From NCBI GenBank assembly GCA_021730165.1, contig CP072535.1, positions 434,001-498,000 of the forward strand: DNA of 64,000 nucleotides, given 5' to 3'. The DNA comes from Candidatus Vesicomyidisocius sp. Pext_18_S21 (lineage in GTDB: Bacteria; Pseudomonadota; Gammaproteobacteria; PS1; Pseudothioglobaceae). Positions 18,990-29,265 of this stretch are shown here, in pieces. The first letter of the stretch is position 1, and each line of letters begins with the position of its first letter. The notes under the pieces were generated by a model that had not been told where the DNA came from, ran no database searches, and saw only the letters and a program-made list of their open reading frames with translations. The position numbers and the translations under genes were made by a program.

Positions 18990-19715
18990 TTATTTTTGTA
19001 AGTAACTTGGTGTTTTATGTTTACGAATTGCCATGATAATTCCAAAGCTAGACATTAAAGTAATGATTGATGATCCGCCATAACTAATTAGTGGTAATGG
19101 TATGCCTACTACAGGTAATAGTCCAGATACCATACTAACATTAACAAAAATATAAGTAAAAAAGACAAAAGTTAAACTCGAGCCTAATAATTTTGAAAAA
19201 TTACCCTCCGATTGAAAAGAAATTATTAGTAGTCGGTAAATAATTAATCCATACAATATAAATAAAAATATAATTCCTATAAACCCTAGCTCTTCAGCAA
19301 TAACAGCAAAGATAAAGTCAGTTGTATGCTCAGGTAAAAAATTAAGATGAGATTGAGAGCCTTGTCCTAAGCCTTTACCAATTAAACCACCAGAGCCAAT
19401 TGCAATTTTTGATTGTAAGATATGGTAGCCAGAACCTAATGGGTCAGAACTTGGATCAAATAAGGTTATAATACGTTTTTTTTGATAATCTATTAATAGG
19501 TAGTCCTATACAGCATAGACGCCTGAGATAATGATTGATAAAATCAAAGTAAAATTTAGCCAATTCTTTTTAACAATTTGAATGCGAACACCAGAAAAAA
19601 CAATACATAAAAACCAGATGAAGCAATTAATAGTGAAGTACCTAGATCTGGTTGTTTAGCGATAAGTATCACAATTGAAATAATGGCAACAATGACGTAT
19701 TTGTGCAACACTTAA
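18990..19715 (-). pseudogene. rodA: Truncated and interrupted rodA (SEDS wall polymerase)
   Basis: The C-terminal half of RodA is readable: IAKQPDLGTSLLIASSGF, then after a minus-one slip in a T-run SGVRIQIVKKNW, then AV followed by TAG in place of Trp and DYLLIDYQKKR, DPSSDPLGSGYHILQSK, FLPEHTTDFIFAVIAEELGF, and PVVGIPLPLISYGGSS near the end. The last part is open from about 19505 to the stop. The first ~150 residues are missing: the remnant abuts the neighbouring Mth938-like gene. One frameshift, one nonsense codon and the 5' deletion make it dead. RodA normally polymerises glycan strands during cell elongation together with PBP2; neither mrdA nor rlpA is present nearby. Confidence 0.9.
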
Positions 19716-19720
19716 TAATT

Positions 19721-20083
19721 TCATAATAATAACAAACCAACTGATCTAGCATCAGATAGTAATAAATTAAAGCTTCGACAAGCTGATTTATTATTCATAA
19801 TTTCAGGGCTAATACCCATTTGACGAATAGCTATCTGTTGTTTTGGATGTAAAAATTGATGTGTTGAGCCTGAACCAATAATTAATAAATTAATATTATC
19901 TTGATTGGATAGAGGAAATAACGAAATTTTATTAATATCATTAAGATTATTTATATTAATTTCACAATAGTAACTATAAGAAATAAAACAAGGTATTTTA
20001 AGCTGTATATGTGTTAATTTAACATGGTATTCTTCGACGGAAACAATACTGTTATGATCTGTCTCTTGTTGGTTAAATTCCAT
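19721..20083 (-). CDS. Mth938-like domain protein (DUF498 / Xcc1710-like)
   Basis: 120 residues from the ATG at 20083 (MEFNQQETDHNSIVSVEEYH), which matches the family N-terminus. A farther in-frame ATG at 20119 overlaps a TATAAT box and is a poor start. The conserved core reads LLIIGSGSTHQFLHP, then GISPEIMNNKSACRSFNLLL and ends DARSVGLLLL. The family (bacterial relatives of mitochondrial NDUFAF3) has no settled biochemical role in bacteria; some members are found near secretion or respiratory-assembly genes. It is divergent from the Sel1 gene with an 82-base gap, and its 3' end touches the rodA remnant. Confidence 0.75.
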   Translation of the reverse strand: MEFNQQETDHNSIVSVEEYHVKLTHIQLKIPCFISYSYYCEININNLNDINKISLFPLSNQDNINLLIIGSGSTHQFLHPKQQIAIRQMGISPEIMNNKSACRSFNLLLSDARSVGLLLL

Positions 20084-20116
20084 TGTATTACAGTGACTAT
20101 TTAATGAATAAAAGCA

Positions 20117-20122
20117 CATTAT
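20117..20122 (-). promoter_or_regulatory. Candidate -10 box for the Mth938-like gene
   Basis: The minus strand reads TGTTATAATG, a TATAAT with an upstream TGT close to an extended -10. No good -35 box stands at the right distance. A start of transcription about seven bases on would exclude the farther ATG (20119) and supports the start at 20083. Confidence 0.4.
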
Positions 20123-20165
20123 AACAGTGTAAAATTAATTCTCTTTTCTATTATTAGAGAAACAG

Positions 20166-20615
20166 ATGTCAGATTCAAGCAACACAGATATATATAATAT
20201 AGATTTATCCAGTGGTGTCACTGCTTTTGATACTAAGAATTTTACCATGGCATATCAATTATTAGCTCCTTTAGCTACAAAAGGTAATGCTGAGGCTTTA
20301 TGGCGTATTGGCATGATGCAAATGAATGGTTTAGGTATGGTTAAAAACCAACCTTTAGGGTTTGAAAATTTTTTAAAAGCAGCAGGAAAAGGACATGCAT
20401 TTGCTCATCATATGCTAGGGGTAGCATGTATGACTGGAGAGGGTGTAGAAAAAGATATTATACAGTCTATTAACTGGTTTAAAAAAGGTGCTAAATTTGG
20501 TATTTCTGGTCCAATGTATACATTAGGTATGCTGTTTGAAGATGGTAAAGAAGTTAAACAAGATTTAGAAAAAGCACAATATTGGTTCGACAAAGCTGAT
20601 AGAGTAAGCCCATAA
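20166..20615 (+). CDS. Sel1-repeat protein
   Basis: 149 residues built of Sel1-type (TPR-like) repeats of about 36 residues: EALWRIGMMQMNGLGMVKNQ, FAHHMLGVACMTGEGVEKD and GPMYTLGMLFEDGKEVKQD, each followed by a helix of the AINWFKKGA / KAQYWFDKAD kind. No signal peptide, so it is probably cytoplasmic. Such solenoids serve as protein-protein adaptors; the partner cannot be told from the sequence. The stop lies 12 bases before gltX, so the two are likely co-transcribed. Confidence 0.8.
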   Translation: MSDSSNTDIYNIDLSSGVTAFDTKNFTMAYQLLAPLATKGNAEALWRIGMMQMNGLGMVKNQPLGFENFLKAAGKGHAFAHHMLGVACMTGEGVEKDIIQSINWFKKGAKFGISGPMYTLGMLFEDGKEVKQDLEKAQYWFDKADRVSP

Positions 20616-20627
20616 CATTAAAAAATA

Positions 20628-21995
20628 ATGATGAAATCAAGATTTGCACCATCCCCAACAGGCTATTTACATATTGGAGGTGCTAGAACTGCATTCTTCG
20701 CTTGGATTTGGGCTAAAAAGCAACATGGTAAATTTGTATTACGTATTGAAAATACAGATTTAGAACGTTCAACTCAAGCATCAGTTGATGCGATTTTACA
20801 AGGCATTGATTGGCTTGGGCTTAATTATGATGAGGGTCCTTTGTATCAAACGGATCGTTTTAATAGGTATAAACAAATTATCCAGCATCTATTAGATGAA
20901 AAAAAAGCTTATTATTGTGAATGTTCTAAGAAGCGCTTAAAAATATTGCGTGAAAAGTTAACAAAACAAGGTAAAAAAGCTAAGTATGACGGTTGTTGTC
21001 GGGATAAAAATCTACATAATGGTGTTGTACGTTTTAATAATCCAAAAGAAGGAGTAGTGGTTTTTAATGATGTAGTCAAAGGAAAAATTTCAATTAATAA
21101 TCAAGAATTAGATGATTTAATTATTGCTCGCAACGATAACACACCAACTTACAATCTTACTGTAGTAGTTGATGATCATGATATGAAAATTAATATTATT
21201 ATTCGCGGTGATGATCATATCAACAATACACCTAAACAAATTAACCTTTATCAAGCATTAGGTTGGCATCTACCAGAATTTGCACACTTACCTATGATTC
21301 TAGGTAATGATGGTATACGTCTTTCAAAACGACATGGTGCTATGAGTGTTATGGCATACCGAGATGCGGGGTTTCTGCCTGAAGCCTTGCTTAATTATTT
21401 ATCCCGTTTGGGCTGGTCGTATGGTAACCAAGAAATATTTTCTATAAATGAAATTGTTAAGCTATTTGAATTAAAAAATATCAATAAAGCATCTGCAAGT
21501 TTTAATCAAGATAAGCTTTTGTGGTTCAATAAAGAAACCATTAAAAGTTCTAGTGTTAAGAATTTACTTAGTAACCTAACTTGGCATTTACAAAATCAAG
21601 GAATTACAATTAAAGATACACCTAATATTGAAATAGTAGTTCGATACTTGCAAAATAGATGTAAAACTTTGGTTAATATGGCATGTGAGTTAAAAATGTT
21701 TTATCAAGATTTTGACACTTTTGATGAAAAACTTGCTAAAAAATTTTTTAAAGATAAAATACCACTTAAACACTTACTTGTAGAATTAGAAATGCTAAAC
21801 ACCTGGAAAGCTGATAATATTAAAGAAGTTGTTAAACAAGTATGCTTTGAGCTTAATATCGGCTTTGGAAGAGTAGGAGAGCCTTTTAGACTTGCGCTAA
21901 GTGGTGATGGCAATGCAGGGGGTATTGACATTGTAGCCGAGTTGGTTGGTAAGAATAAAGCGTTGTTACGCTTAAAGATGGCGATTGATTTCTAA
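20628..21995 (+). CDS. gltX: Glutamyl-tRNA synthetase
   Basis: 455 residues, somewhat shorter than E. coli GltX (471). It charges tRNA-Glu, also the precursor of C5-pathway haem. The class I motifs are present: RFAPSPTGYLHIGGARTAFF near the N-terminus and RLSKRHGAMSVM (KMSKS-type) near residue 235. ATG ATG at the start leaves one codon of doubt. The C-terminal anticodon-binding region (GRVGEPFRLALSGDGNAGGID) is normal for the bacterial discriminating type. Followed after 15 bases by glnD. Confidence 0.96.
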   Translation: MMKSRFAPSPTGYLHIGGARTAFFAWIWAKKQHGKFVLRIENTDLERSTQASVDAILQGIDWLGLNYDEGPLYQTDRFNRYKQIIQHLLDEKKAYYCECSKKRLKILREKLTKQGKKAKYDGCCRDKNLHNGVVRFNNPKEGVVVFNDVVKGKISINNQELDDLIIARNDNTPTYNLTVVVDDHDMKINIIIRGDDHINNTPKQINLYQALGWHLPEFAHLPMILGNDGIRLSKRHGAMSVMAYRDAGFLPEALLNYLSRLGWSYGNQEIFSINEIVKLFELKNINKASASFNQDKLLWFNKETIKSSSVKNLLSNLTWHLQNQGITIKDTPNIEIVVRYLQNRCKTLVNMACELKMFYQDFDTFDEKLAKKFFKDKIPLKHLLVELEMLNTWKADNIKEVVKQVCFELNIGFGRVGEPFRLALSGDGNAGGIDIVAELVGKNKALLRLKMAIDF

Positions 21996-22010
21996 TAAAT
22001 ACTTATAATT

Positions 22011-24536
22011 ATGATAGATTTATCATTATTTAAAGCAAAATATCAATCATTACAGGAGTCAATCAAGAAAGATTTTTTAAATAGTCCAGAGACAGCTCAA
22101 GCACTTGTTTTATATAGAAGTAATGAAATTGATCAATTACTAAAGGATATTTGGCAAAGTTTTAATCTTTCTGATCAGTTGTGTTTAGTGGCAGTTGGAG
22201 GCTATGGTAGGAAGGAATTGCATCCGTACTCAGATATAGATTTATTAATCTTAATTCCTGATGATTCTCATAATACTTATCAACATGGTATTGCTAGTTT
22301 TTTGACATTTTTATGGGATGTAAATTTGGAAGTAGGACATGCAACTCGAGATTTAAAAGATTGTATTAGTGTAATTAATGATCTTAGTGTAGTGACTAAT
22401 TTATTAGAATCTCGAGTTATTTTAGGTAAAGTGTCTTTGTTTTATAAGATGAAAGCTGTGATTAAATCTAGCGTTTGGTCAAGTCAAACATTTTTAGTTG
22501 GAAAGAAAAAAGAACAGTATAATCGTCATCAAAACCCATCTAATACTGCTTACAATTTAGAGCCTAATATTAAGCAAAGTTCTGGAGGTCTTAGAGATAT
22601 TCAGACGGTTGTTTGGGTAGCAAAATGGTATTTTTGCGTTAATACTTTGTTTGAATTGATCGATAAGCAATATTTAACAATTGCTGAATATGAATTATTA
22701 AACACATCACAACTATTTTTATTCAAAGTCAGATTTGCATTACATATTATTGCTAATCGACATGAAGACAGACTTGTATTCCAATATCAAAAATCTATAG
22801 CAACTATATTGGGTTATGTTGATGGGGATTTTTTAGCGGTTGAGGTTTTCATGAAAGATTATTATCAAACAGTGACTAAGGTCTCTCGTCTTAATGATAT
22901 TTTATTGCAATTATTAGAAGATGAAATTTTAAACACACAGTTTTTGAATAGTCGTTTTATGGTTAATCATGGTTATATTCATTCAATTGATGAGCGGATT
23001 TTTATTCAAATACCATCCGCTTTTATTGAAATATTTTTACTTATTGCTAAGCATAGTTATGTATGTGGTATTAGTGCAAAAACGCTTAGACAAATGCAAA
23101 CTAGTATCAATTTAATTGATTGTGATTATTATAAAAGACGTAATAATAATCGATTATTTATTGAATTATTACAGCAAAATCAAGGGGTTAATAAGGCGTT
23201 AAAACTTATGAACCGTTATGGTATTTTGGAGCGCTATATTCCTAATTTTGGTAAGATTATGGGACTTATGCAATATGATTTATTCCATGCCTATACAGTA
23301 GATCAACATACGTTGTTTGTGATTCGTAATTTGAGGCGTTTTTTTGTTTCTGAGTTTGCTAAGGAATTTATACTTTGTAGTGAGATAGCAGTAGGTATTC
23401 AAAAACCAGAATTGTTATTATTAGCAGGGCTTTTTCATGATATTGCTAAAGGTAGAGGTAGAAGTAGAGAGCATGCCAAGTTAGGTGCAATTGATGTACG
23501 TAAATTTTGTCAATATCATCAATTAAAAGCAAATGATATTGATTTAGTTTCACAATTAGTTGAAAAACATTTACTTATGTCAATGGTTGCACAAAAGCAA
23601 GATATTGGCGATTTTGAGGTAATTAAATATTTTGCTGAGCAAGTGAGTACAGTTGAATTTTTAGAATTTTTATACTTATTAACAGTAGCTGATATTCGTG
23701 CAACAAAAGATAATTTATGGAATAGCTGGAAAGATTCTTTGCTGAAAAAACTATTTTACAACACTAAAAAATACTTAGAAAGTAGTAATGGTCAACGTCC
23801 AAGCGTAGATCAAAGAGTGCAAGATATCAAACAAACTATTATTAATAATTCCATTATTCAAGGTTATCCAATAAGTGAGGTTGAAAAAATATTATCAACT
23901 TTACCCAAGGATTATTATTTACGTTATGATATAAGTGATATATTATGGCATTTAAATTTTACCACTAAAATGACCGTAGATAAGATTATTGTTAGCTCTA
24001 AAATTTCACAATATAACGTAGTTGATATTTTTATTTTATGTAATGATTTTAAGGGCTTATTCTTTAAATTAATTAGTATTCTTGAAAGATTGGGGCTTGA
24101 TATTGTGGATGCTAAAATTTTAACCACCAAGAATAATAAAGTCTATAACACAATTAGTGTTTTGCAAGATGAAGTACTTAAGCATATTAATATAAATCAA
24201 AAAATCAAAAATGAGTTGGATAATTTGGATGTGAGAGTAAGAATAACTCATGATATATACATGTATCAATATTTTGACCATAGGGTGAAAGTTAGTTTTA
24301 GTTTAAATGAACAATGGAACCTGACTCAATTAGAAATTAACGCGCTTGATAAGCAAGGCATACTTTCTAATATTGCCTACGTATTTTTTGAATTAAACAT
24401 CTTATTAATTAATGCTAGAATTGCAACTATGGGAGAAAGGGTTGAGGATGTATTTTTTATTAGCAACTCTAAAAATGAACCATTAAGTATGTCAGAAAAA
24501 TTAACTCTAAAAGAGAGTTTAGAGGAAAAATTGTAA
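22011..24536 (+). CDS. glnD: PII uridylyltransferase / uridylyl-removing enzyme
   Basis: 841 residues (E. coli 890). It senses glutamine and modifies the PII protein, which then controls glutamine synthetase. Domain order: nucleotidyltransferase with GGYGRKELHPYSDIDLLIL near residue 64, the middle helical domain with NLEPNIKQSSGGLRDIQT, an HD domain with LAGLFHDIAKGRGRSREH near residue 470, and two ACT domains in the last ~190 residues. All catalytic motifs are intact. glnA, a downstream target, is present in this window about 17 kb away with its adenylylation tyrosine; glnB and glnE are not in the window. Confidence 0.95.
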   Translation: MIDLSLFKAKYQSLQESIKKDFLNSPETAQALVLYRSNEIDQLLKDIWQSFNLSDQLCLVAVGGYGRKELHPYSDIDLLILIPDDSHNTYQHGIASFLTFLWDVNLEVGHATRDLKDCISVINDLSVVTNLLESRVILGKVSLFYKMKAVIKSSVWSSQTFLVGKKKEQYNRHQNPSNTAYNLEPNIKQSSGGLRDIQTVVWVAKWYFCVNTLFELIDKQYLTIAEYELLNTSQLFLFKVRFALHIIANRHEDRLVFQYQKSIATILGYVDGDFLAVEVFMKDYYQTVTKVSRLNDILLQLLEDEILNTQFLNSRFMVNHGYIHSIDERIFIQIPSAFIEIFLLIAKHSYVCGISAKTLRQMQTSINLIDCDYYKRRNNNRLFIELLQQNQGVNKALKLMNRYGILERYIPNFGKIMGLMQYDLFHAYTVDQHTLFVIRNLRRFFVSEFAKEFILCSEIAVGIQKPELLLLAGLFHDIAKGRGRSREHAKLGAIDVRKFCQYHQLKANDIDLVSQLVEKHLLMSMVAQKQDIGDFEVIKYFAEQVSTVEFLEFLYLLTVADIRATKDNLWNSWKDSLLKKLFYNTKKYLESSNGQRPSVDQRVQDIKQTIINNSIIQGYPISEVEKILSTLPKDYYLRYDISDILWHLNFTTKMTVDKIIVSSKISQYNVVDIFILCNDFKGLFFKLISILERLGLDIVDAKILTTKNNKVYNTISVLQDEVLKHININQKIKNELDNLDVRVRITHDIYMYQYFDHRVKVSFSLNEQWNLTQLEINALDKQGILSNIAYVFFELNILLINARIATMGERVEDVFFISNSKNEPLSMSEKLTLKESLEEKL

Positions 24537-24563
24537 AAAAAAAATATGCGAGTTAAATAATGA

Positions 24564-24569
24564 TATAAT
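24564..24569 (+). promoter_or_regulatory. Candidate -10 box of trxA
   Basis: TATAAT within gatataatttc, 55 bases before the trxA start. No consensus -35 element is seen 16-18 bases upstream, so it is offered on the -10 alone. Confidence 0.35.
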
Positions 24570-24623
24570 TTCACGCAGTTACCAATATTCTGCTGTTTTT
24601 TAATTTCAGATTAATATAAAAAT

Positions 24624-24950
24624 ATGAACGATAAAATTAAAATAGTAGTTGATGCCTCTTTTGAAGCAGAAGTTGTTAATTCATCACAAGTAGTATTAGT
24701 AGATTTTTGGGCACAGTGGTGTGGACCGTGCAAGACGCTAATGCCTGTATTAGACAAAATTGCTGATGAATATGATGGTAGGGTTCTTATTGCTAAAATT
24801 AATATAGATGAGAATCAAAAAACATCATCAAAGTATGGAGTACGTGGCATTCCAACTATGTTGTTATTTTTTGATGGTGTTGTTCAAGCAACCAAAATGG
24901 GTGCACTTTCAAAAGCAGAACTTAGTGCATTTATCGACGCTAATATTTAA
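24624..24950 (+). CDS. trxA: Thioredoxin 1
   Basis: 108 residues, the same as E. coli TrxA. A cytoplasmic dithiol reductant. The active site reads VLVDFWAQWCGPCKTLMPVL (Cys-Gly-Pro-Cys near residues 33-36) and the cis-proline loop is YGVRGIPTMLLF. It lies before rho, the arrangement trxA-rho seen in E. coli and relatives. Confidence 0.97.
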   Translation: MNDKIKIVVDASFEAEVVNSSQVVLVDFWAQWCGPCKTLMPVLDKIADEYDGRVLIAKINIDENQKTSSKYGVRGIPTMLLFFDGVVQATKMGALSKAELSAFIDANI

Positions 24951-25067
24951 AGACTAAATAACTGATTATTTTTCTCTTAAGTAATTAGCTTAACAAAGTT
25001 TTATAATACTTATAGATACGCATCTCTAAATTAAGTAAAAATACTTAACCTTAATATGGACACATTC

Positions 25068-26330
25068 ATGAAATTATCAGAACTAAAAAAATTTAGCCCA
25101 GAGAAATTACTAGAACTGGCACAATCTTTAGGTGCAGAAAATATTTCTAGAGCTAAAAAACAAACATTAATTTTTATTATTCTTAAAGCTAAAGCGGCTA
25201 ATGATGAGGAAGTTTTGGGTGATGGTGTTTTAGATGTGTTGCAAGATGGTTATGGTTTTTTAAGATCAAGTGATGATTCTTATACCTCAGGTGCAGATGA
25301 TATTTATATTTCACCTAATCAAATTAGACGTTTTAATTTATCGACTGGTGATTTAGTTGCGGGTAAAATTAGAGCACCTAAAAAAGGTGAAAAGTATTTT
25401 GCTTTAATTAAGGTATCAGAAGTGAATAGTGAAGATCCAGATAATGTTAGGAATAGGATTCCATTTGCTTCACTAACACCTATTCATCCTAATGAAAGGA
25501 TTAATTTAGAGGTTGGTAATGGTGGTACCGAGGATATTACTGCTAGAGTAATTGATCTTGTTGCACCATTTGGAAAAGGTCAAAGAGGTTTATTGGTTGC
25601 ACCACCAAAAGCAGGTAAAACTATGATTATGCAAAATATTGCTACGTCTATTTCGGTTAACCATCCAGAATGTGAACTTATTGTTCTTTTAATTGATGAA
25701 CGTCCTGAAGAAGTGACAGAAATGGCTCGTACTGTTCGTGGAGAGGTAATCGCCTCAACGTTTGATGAACCAGCAAAACGTCATGTGCAAGTTGCTGAAA
25801 TGGTTATCCAAAAAACAAAACGACGTGCAGAACAAGGCAAAGATGTAATAATTTTATTAGACTCAATTACACGTTTAGCACGTGCTTATAATACAATTTC
25901 TCCTTCATCAGGTAAAGTTCTAACAGGTGGTGTTGATGCTAATGCACTACAACGTCCTAAGCGTTTTTTTGGAGCGGCTAGAAATATTGAAAATGGAGGT
26001 AGTATTACTATTATTGCTACTGCATTGATTGATACTGGCTCAAAAATGGATGAAGTTATTTATCAAGAATTTAAAGGTACTGGTAATATGGAGCTTCATT
26101 TAGAGAAACGCTTAAGTGAGAAACGAATTTTTCCAGCAATTAACATTAATGCTTCTGGTACACGTCGTGAAGAACTAATTACTGATGAAAAAGAATTACA
26201 AAAAATATGGATTTTGCGTAAGATTTTGCATCCAATGGATACTGTTGAAGCAGCTGAATTCTTAATTAATCGTTTAAAGTTGACCAAAACTAATGACGAA
26301 TTTTTTGCTTTAATGTCGCAAAAGAAGTAA
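25068..26330 (+). CDS. rho: Transcription termination factor Rho
   Basis: 420 residues from the ATG reading [19 protein letters not shown], which aligns with the E. coli start (MNLTELKNTPVSEL). An ATG four codons upstream (25056) is also possible. N-terminal RNA-binding cold-shock-like domain ([17 protein letters not shown]), Walker [17 protein letters not shown], Walker [17 protein letters not shown], and the R-loop/catalytic [20 protein letters not shown] are intact. A hexameric RNA helicase that ends transcription. Few strong intrinsic terminators are visible in the window, so Rho is probably important here. TATAAT at 25002-25007 is a candidate -10. Confidence 0.96.
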   Translation: MKLSELKKFSPEKLLELAQSLGAENISRAKKQTLIFIILKAKAANDEEVLGDGVLDVLQDGYGFLRSSDDSYTSGADDIYISPNQIRRFNLSTGDLVAGKIRAPKKGEKYFALIKVSEVNSEDPDNVRNRIPFASLTPIHPNERINLEVGNGGTEDITARVIDLVAPFGKGQRGLLVAPPKAGKTMIMQNIATSISVNHPECELIVLLIDERPEEVTEMARTVRGEVIASTFDEPAKRHVQVAEMVIQKTKRRAEQGKDVIILLDSITRLARAYNTISPSSGKVLTGGVDANALQRPKRFFGAARNIENGGSITIIATALIDTGSKMDEVIYQEFKGTGNMELHLEKRLSEKRIFPAININASGTRREELITDEKELQKIWILRKILHPMDTVEAAEFLINRLKLTKTNDEFFALMSQKK

Positions 26331-26468
26331 TAAATTGATTTAAAAAATCATTGTTTAATTAATCATTCCGAGTGTTTCTTAGTCGCCTTAAACCTACCCA
26401 AGGTATGGAATTTTATTATAGCAATTAAAACTTTTAAATTACAAAATAGTATTCTAGCTAGGTATTTA

Positions 26469-27542
26469 ATGCGTAATACATTGGTGATTTTGAGTGCAGT
26501 GTTTATTGTGATTAGTTTAGTGGTTTTTGGTAATCAGTTAGTACTAGTGGTTAAAGAGAGTTTAAAAGAAGGTATACCTGTTAAAGATCTATTACCACTA
26601 GTTGGTTTTAATATGATTAGAGATATTGTGCCAATCTTGTCTTTATCTTTATTATTGGCTATTATTTTGAGTATTAACAAGCTGTATAAAAACTCAGAGG
26701 CCGTCATAATGAACTCATTAGGTTTGAACAATAAACATTTTATGGTATTCATTCAGCCACTTGTTATTGTTATTGTTATTGTTATTGTTATTTTAACAAC
26801 AGTTGTAGTACCTTGGTCTAAGCAGCAAAAAGAATTGATTATAAATCATAGTAAAAATATATCTAAATTTTCTTTTATTAAAGAAAGAGAATTTCAAGAG
26901 TTTAAAAATGGTGATATTATTTTTTTTGCATCAAAAGTAAGTAATTCTGATAATTCTAAAGAGCAAAATATGGAAGGGATTTTTATTTACACTTTGATTA
27001 ATAATGAGCCAGTTATAATCTTAGCGAAACAGGCTAAAAAATACACTAATTTAAACAATAATAGCGTGTATTTACGTCTTAAAGATGGTACGAATTATCA
27101 AGGATTTATTTTAGATACAAAGAAAAAAATATTAAATTTTAATTTATATGATATACAAATTATTGACGGAAATATAAAAAAAATAATTAGTAAGGGTACT
27201 AAAGTAGAATCAAAGTCAACACTTGAATTATTTTTTTCTAGAAAACTTACAGAAATAGCAGAGTTTCAATGGAGAATATCTCAGCCTTTAAGTGTTTTAA
27301 TATTATCAGCACTTGGCGTTTTACTTGGAAAAACCTACCAGCATGGAGGTAGAAATTTAGGTGTATTAATTGGTGTTGTTGTGTTTATTTTATATAATAA
27401 TGCCTTGCTAATTTCAAAATCAGTCTTAGAACGTGGAGAATCTTTACCAATTATTGGACTGTGGTGGGTACATTTAGTTATGTTGTTATTAATTTTTATT
27501 TTTTATTCAATTAGGCATAGAATATTTACCAATTTTTTTTGA
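26469..27542 (+). CDS. lptF: LPS export ABC permease, LptF type
   Basis: 357 residues. Three hydrophobic segments near the N-terminus, a periplasmic beta-jellyroll domain of ~150 residues, and three more at the C-terminus (QWRISQPLSVLILSALGVLL) form the LptF/LptG plan. The RNTL...IPVKDLLPLVGF and SEAVIMNSLGLN segments fit LptF better than LptG. With LptG and LptB it drives lipopolysaccharide to the outer membrane. Family members start with residues like the ILARYL codons just before this ATG, and the frame stays open upstream without an ATG, GTG or TTG at the right place; the true start may be a rare codon (ATA/ATT). lptG is not adjacent, which is unusual. A small GTTATT repeat codes the VIVIVIVIV stretch near residue 100. 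Confidence 0.85.
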   Translation: MRNTLVILSAVFIVISLVVFGNQLVLVVKESLKEGIPVKDLLPLVGFNMIRDIVPILSLSLLLAIILSINKLYKNSEAVIMNSLGLNNKHFMVFIQPLVIVIVIVIVILTTVVVPWSKQQKELIINHSKNISKFSFIKEREFQEFKNGDIIFFASKVSNSDNSKEQNMEGIFIYTLINNEPVIILAKQAKKYTNLNNNSVYLRLKDGTNYQGFILDTKKKILNFNLYDIQIIDGNIKKIISKGTKVESKSTLELFFSRKLTEIAEFQWRISQPLSVLILSALGVLLGKTYQHGGRNLGVLIGVVVFILYNNALLISKSVLERGESLPIIGLWWVHLVMLLLIFIFYSIRHRIFTNFF

Positions 27543-27681
27543 CACTATCTTAATAAAAAATAATTCAATAAAATTACCAATAATAAAAATTATTACATTT
27601 ATTATTTTTAGTTAGGTTTTTATAAAGAGTGTTACACTTTTTGACGCGTAAAATAACCATGTTTTTAAAGGAAAAATTTTG

Positions 27682-28080
27682 ATGTCATTTCAACCTAATA
27701 AAAATTTAAAGGTTTTTGATAATCCTAATATTGAACGTAATTTTATTATTCAAATTAACATGCCAGAGTTTACATGTCTATGCCCTAAAACAGGACAACC
27801 TGATTTTGCTACATTATATCTTGAATATATTGCTGATAAAGTATGTATAGAATTAAAATCATTAAAAATGTATATTTGGTCGTATCGAAGTAAGGGTGAA
27901 TTTCATGAGGCAGTCACTAATAAAATTCTTGATGATTTGATCCAAGTAAGTAATCCAAGATTTATGCGCTTAAAAGCAATTTTCAATGTTCGTGGTGGTA
28001 TTTATACAACTATAATTGCTGAATACCAACAAAAAAACTGGACATTTAAAACCAAAGTTGATTTGAAGCATCAAGGCTAG
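27682..28080 (+). CDS. queF: 7-cyano-7-deazaguanine reductase QueF
   Basis: 132 residues from the ATG (a TTG directly before it is less likely; AAAGGA stands 9 bases upstream). It reduces preQ0 to preQ1 with NADPH in queuosine synthesis. The catalytic cysteine lies in [17 protein letters not shown], followed by the typical [23 protein letters not shown] and the end [15 protein letters not shown]. The length corresponds to the short, single-module type of QueF rather than the longer E. coli type. No other queuosine gene is in the window. Confidence 0.93.
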   Translation: MSFQPNKNLKVFDNPNIERNFIIQINMPEFTCLCPKTGQPDFATLYLEYIADKVCIELKSLKMYIWSYRSKGEFHEAVTNKILDDLIQVSNPRFMRLKAIFNVRGGIYTTIIAEYQQKNWTFKTKVDLKHQG

Positions 28081-28088
28081 TATTTTTT

Positions 28089-29240
28089 ATGAAAGTTATT
28101 CGTCAGAGTGTTAAGTTTGATAGAAACCTTCTAGATAAAGATGCTTTAAAGGTTATTAATATTATAAATAAAGCTGGGTTCAAAGCCTATTTAGTAGGAG
28201 GCTGTGTTAGAGATTTTCTTTTAAGTTTAACACCAAAAGATTTTGACATTGCAACCAATGCCAAGCCAGAGGAGGTACATAAATTATTTAAACGTTCACG
28301 TTTGATTGGTAGGCGATTCCGTTTGGTACACGTTATATTTCCAGCGCGTAAATTTATTGAAGTGGCTACCTTTAGATCGGGTAAAGTACAAGTGGCTAAC
28401 AACGGGGTTGTTATGCGTGATAACTGTTATGGCAATATTGAAGATGATGTTATACGTAGAGATTTGAGTATTAATGCACTTTATTACGACATTGAAACAC
28501 AAGAAGTTATTGATTATGTGGGTGGACTTCAAGATATAAGAGTACAAGAGTTAAATGTTATTGGAAACCCAAAAAAAAGATTTGAGCAAGACCCAGTGCG
28601 CATGATTAGAGTTATTAGATTTCAAACTAAATTAGACTTTCATTTAAGTAATGAGATTAAGTCGGCTATTTTTGAGCAAGCGCCACTTCTTGGTAATATC
28701 TCTACAATACGCTTATATGAAGAGTGTATTAAATTATTTCATAATGAATATGGTTTTAAAATATATCAACGTTTAGAGGAATATGGTTTGTTTAAATATT
28801 TATTTAAACAAACTCATAATAATGAATTTATTAAAAAAGCTTTATTAAATACATCAGATAGAATTAAAAGAAACCAATCTGTAACACCTGTTTTTTTATT
28901 TGCTGTATTTTTATGGCAGGCTCAAAATGAACGTTTTTTTGTGATTAAAAAGAAACAATGTTCTATATCTTTAGCCATGAGTCAAGCTTCAGAAGAAGTT
29001 ATTATTGAACAAATTAAACAAGTTTCGTTACCAAGATGGCTTAGTAGTAGAATTAAAGACATCTGGATGATACAGCCAAAACTAGAAAGTATGAATCCTA
29101 AAAAAGTCAAAGAATTGTTAAAAAATCCACGTTTTAGAATGGCGTATGATTTTTTATTACTACGCTCTATAAGTATCAATCCTGAATTAGCTAAGGTAGC
29201 TAAATTTTGGCACAAAACTCAACAATTAAATCATTCTTAA
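28089..29240 (+). CDS. pcnB: Poly(A) polymerase I
   Basis: 383 residues (E. coli PAP I ~450-465; the C-terminus here is shorter). It adds A-tails that mark RNA for decay by PNPase, whose gene is also in this window. Class II nucleotidyltransferase signature: YLVGGCVRDFLLSLTPKDFDIAT near residue 36; the PAP-specific RLIGRRFRLVHV follows, which distinguishes it from CCA-adding enzyme, as does VIRRDLSINALYYD and EQDPVRMIRVIRF. The usual partner folK is not next to it. A strong hairpin follows 26 bases after the stop. Confidence 0.9.
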   Translation: MKVIRQSVKFDRNLLDKDALKVINIINKAGFKAYLVGGCVRDFLLSLTPKDFDIATNAKPEEVHKLFKRSRLIGRRFRLVHVIFPARKFIEVATFRSGKVQVANNGVVMRDNCYGNIEDDVIRRDLSINALYYDIETQEVIDYVGGLQDIRVQELNVIGNPKKRFEQDPVRMIRVIRFQTKLDFHLSNEIKSAIFEQAPLLGNISTIRLYEECIKLFHNEYGFKIYQRLEEYGLFKYLFKQTHNNEFIKKALLNTSDRIKRNQSVTPVFLFAVFLWQAQNERFFVIKKKQCSISLAMSQASEEVIIEQIKQVSLPRWLSSRIKDIWMIQPKLESMNPKKVKELLKNPRFRMAYDFLLLRSISINPELAKVAKFWHKTQQLNHS

Positions 29241-29265
29241 TTACAGGTTATTCAAGTAGAATTAA

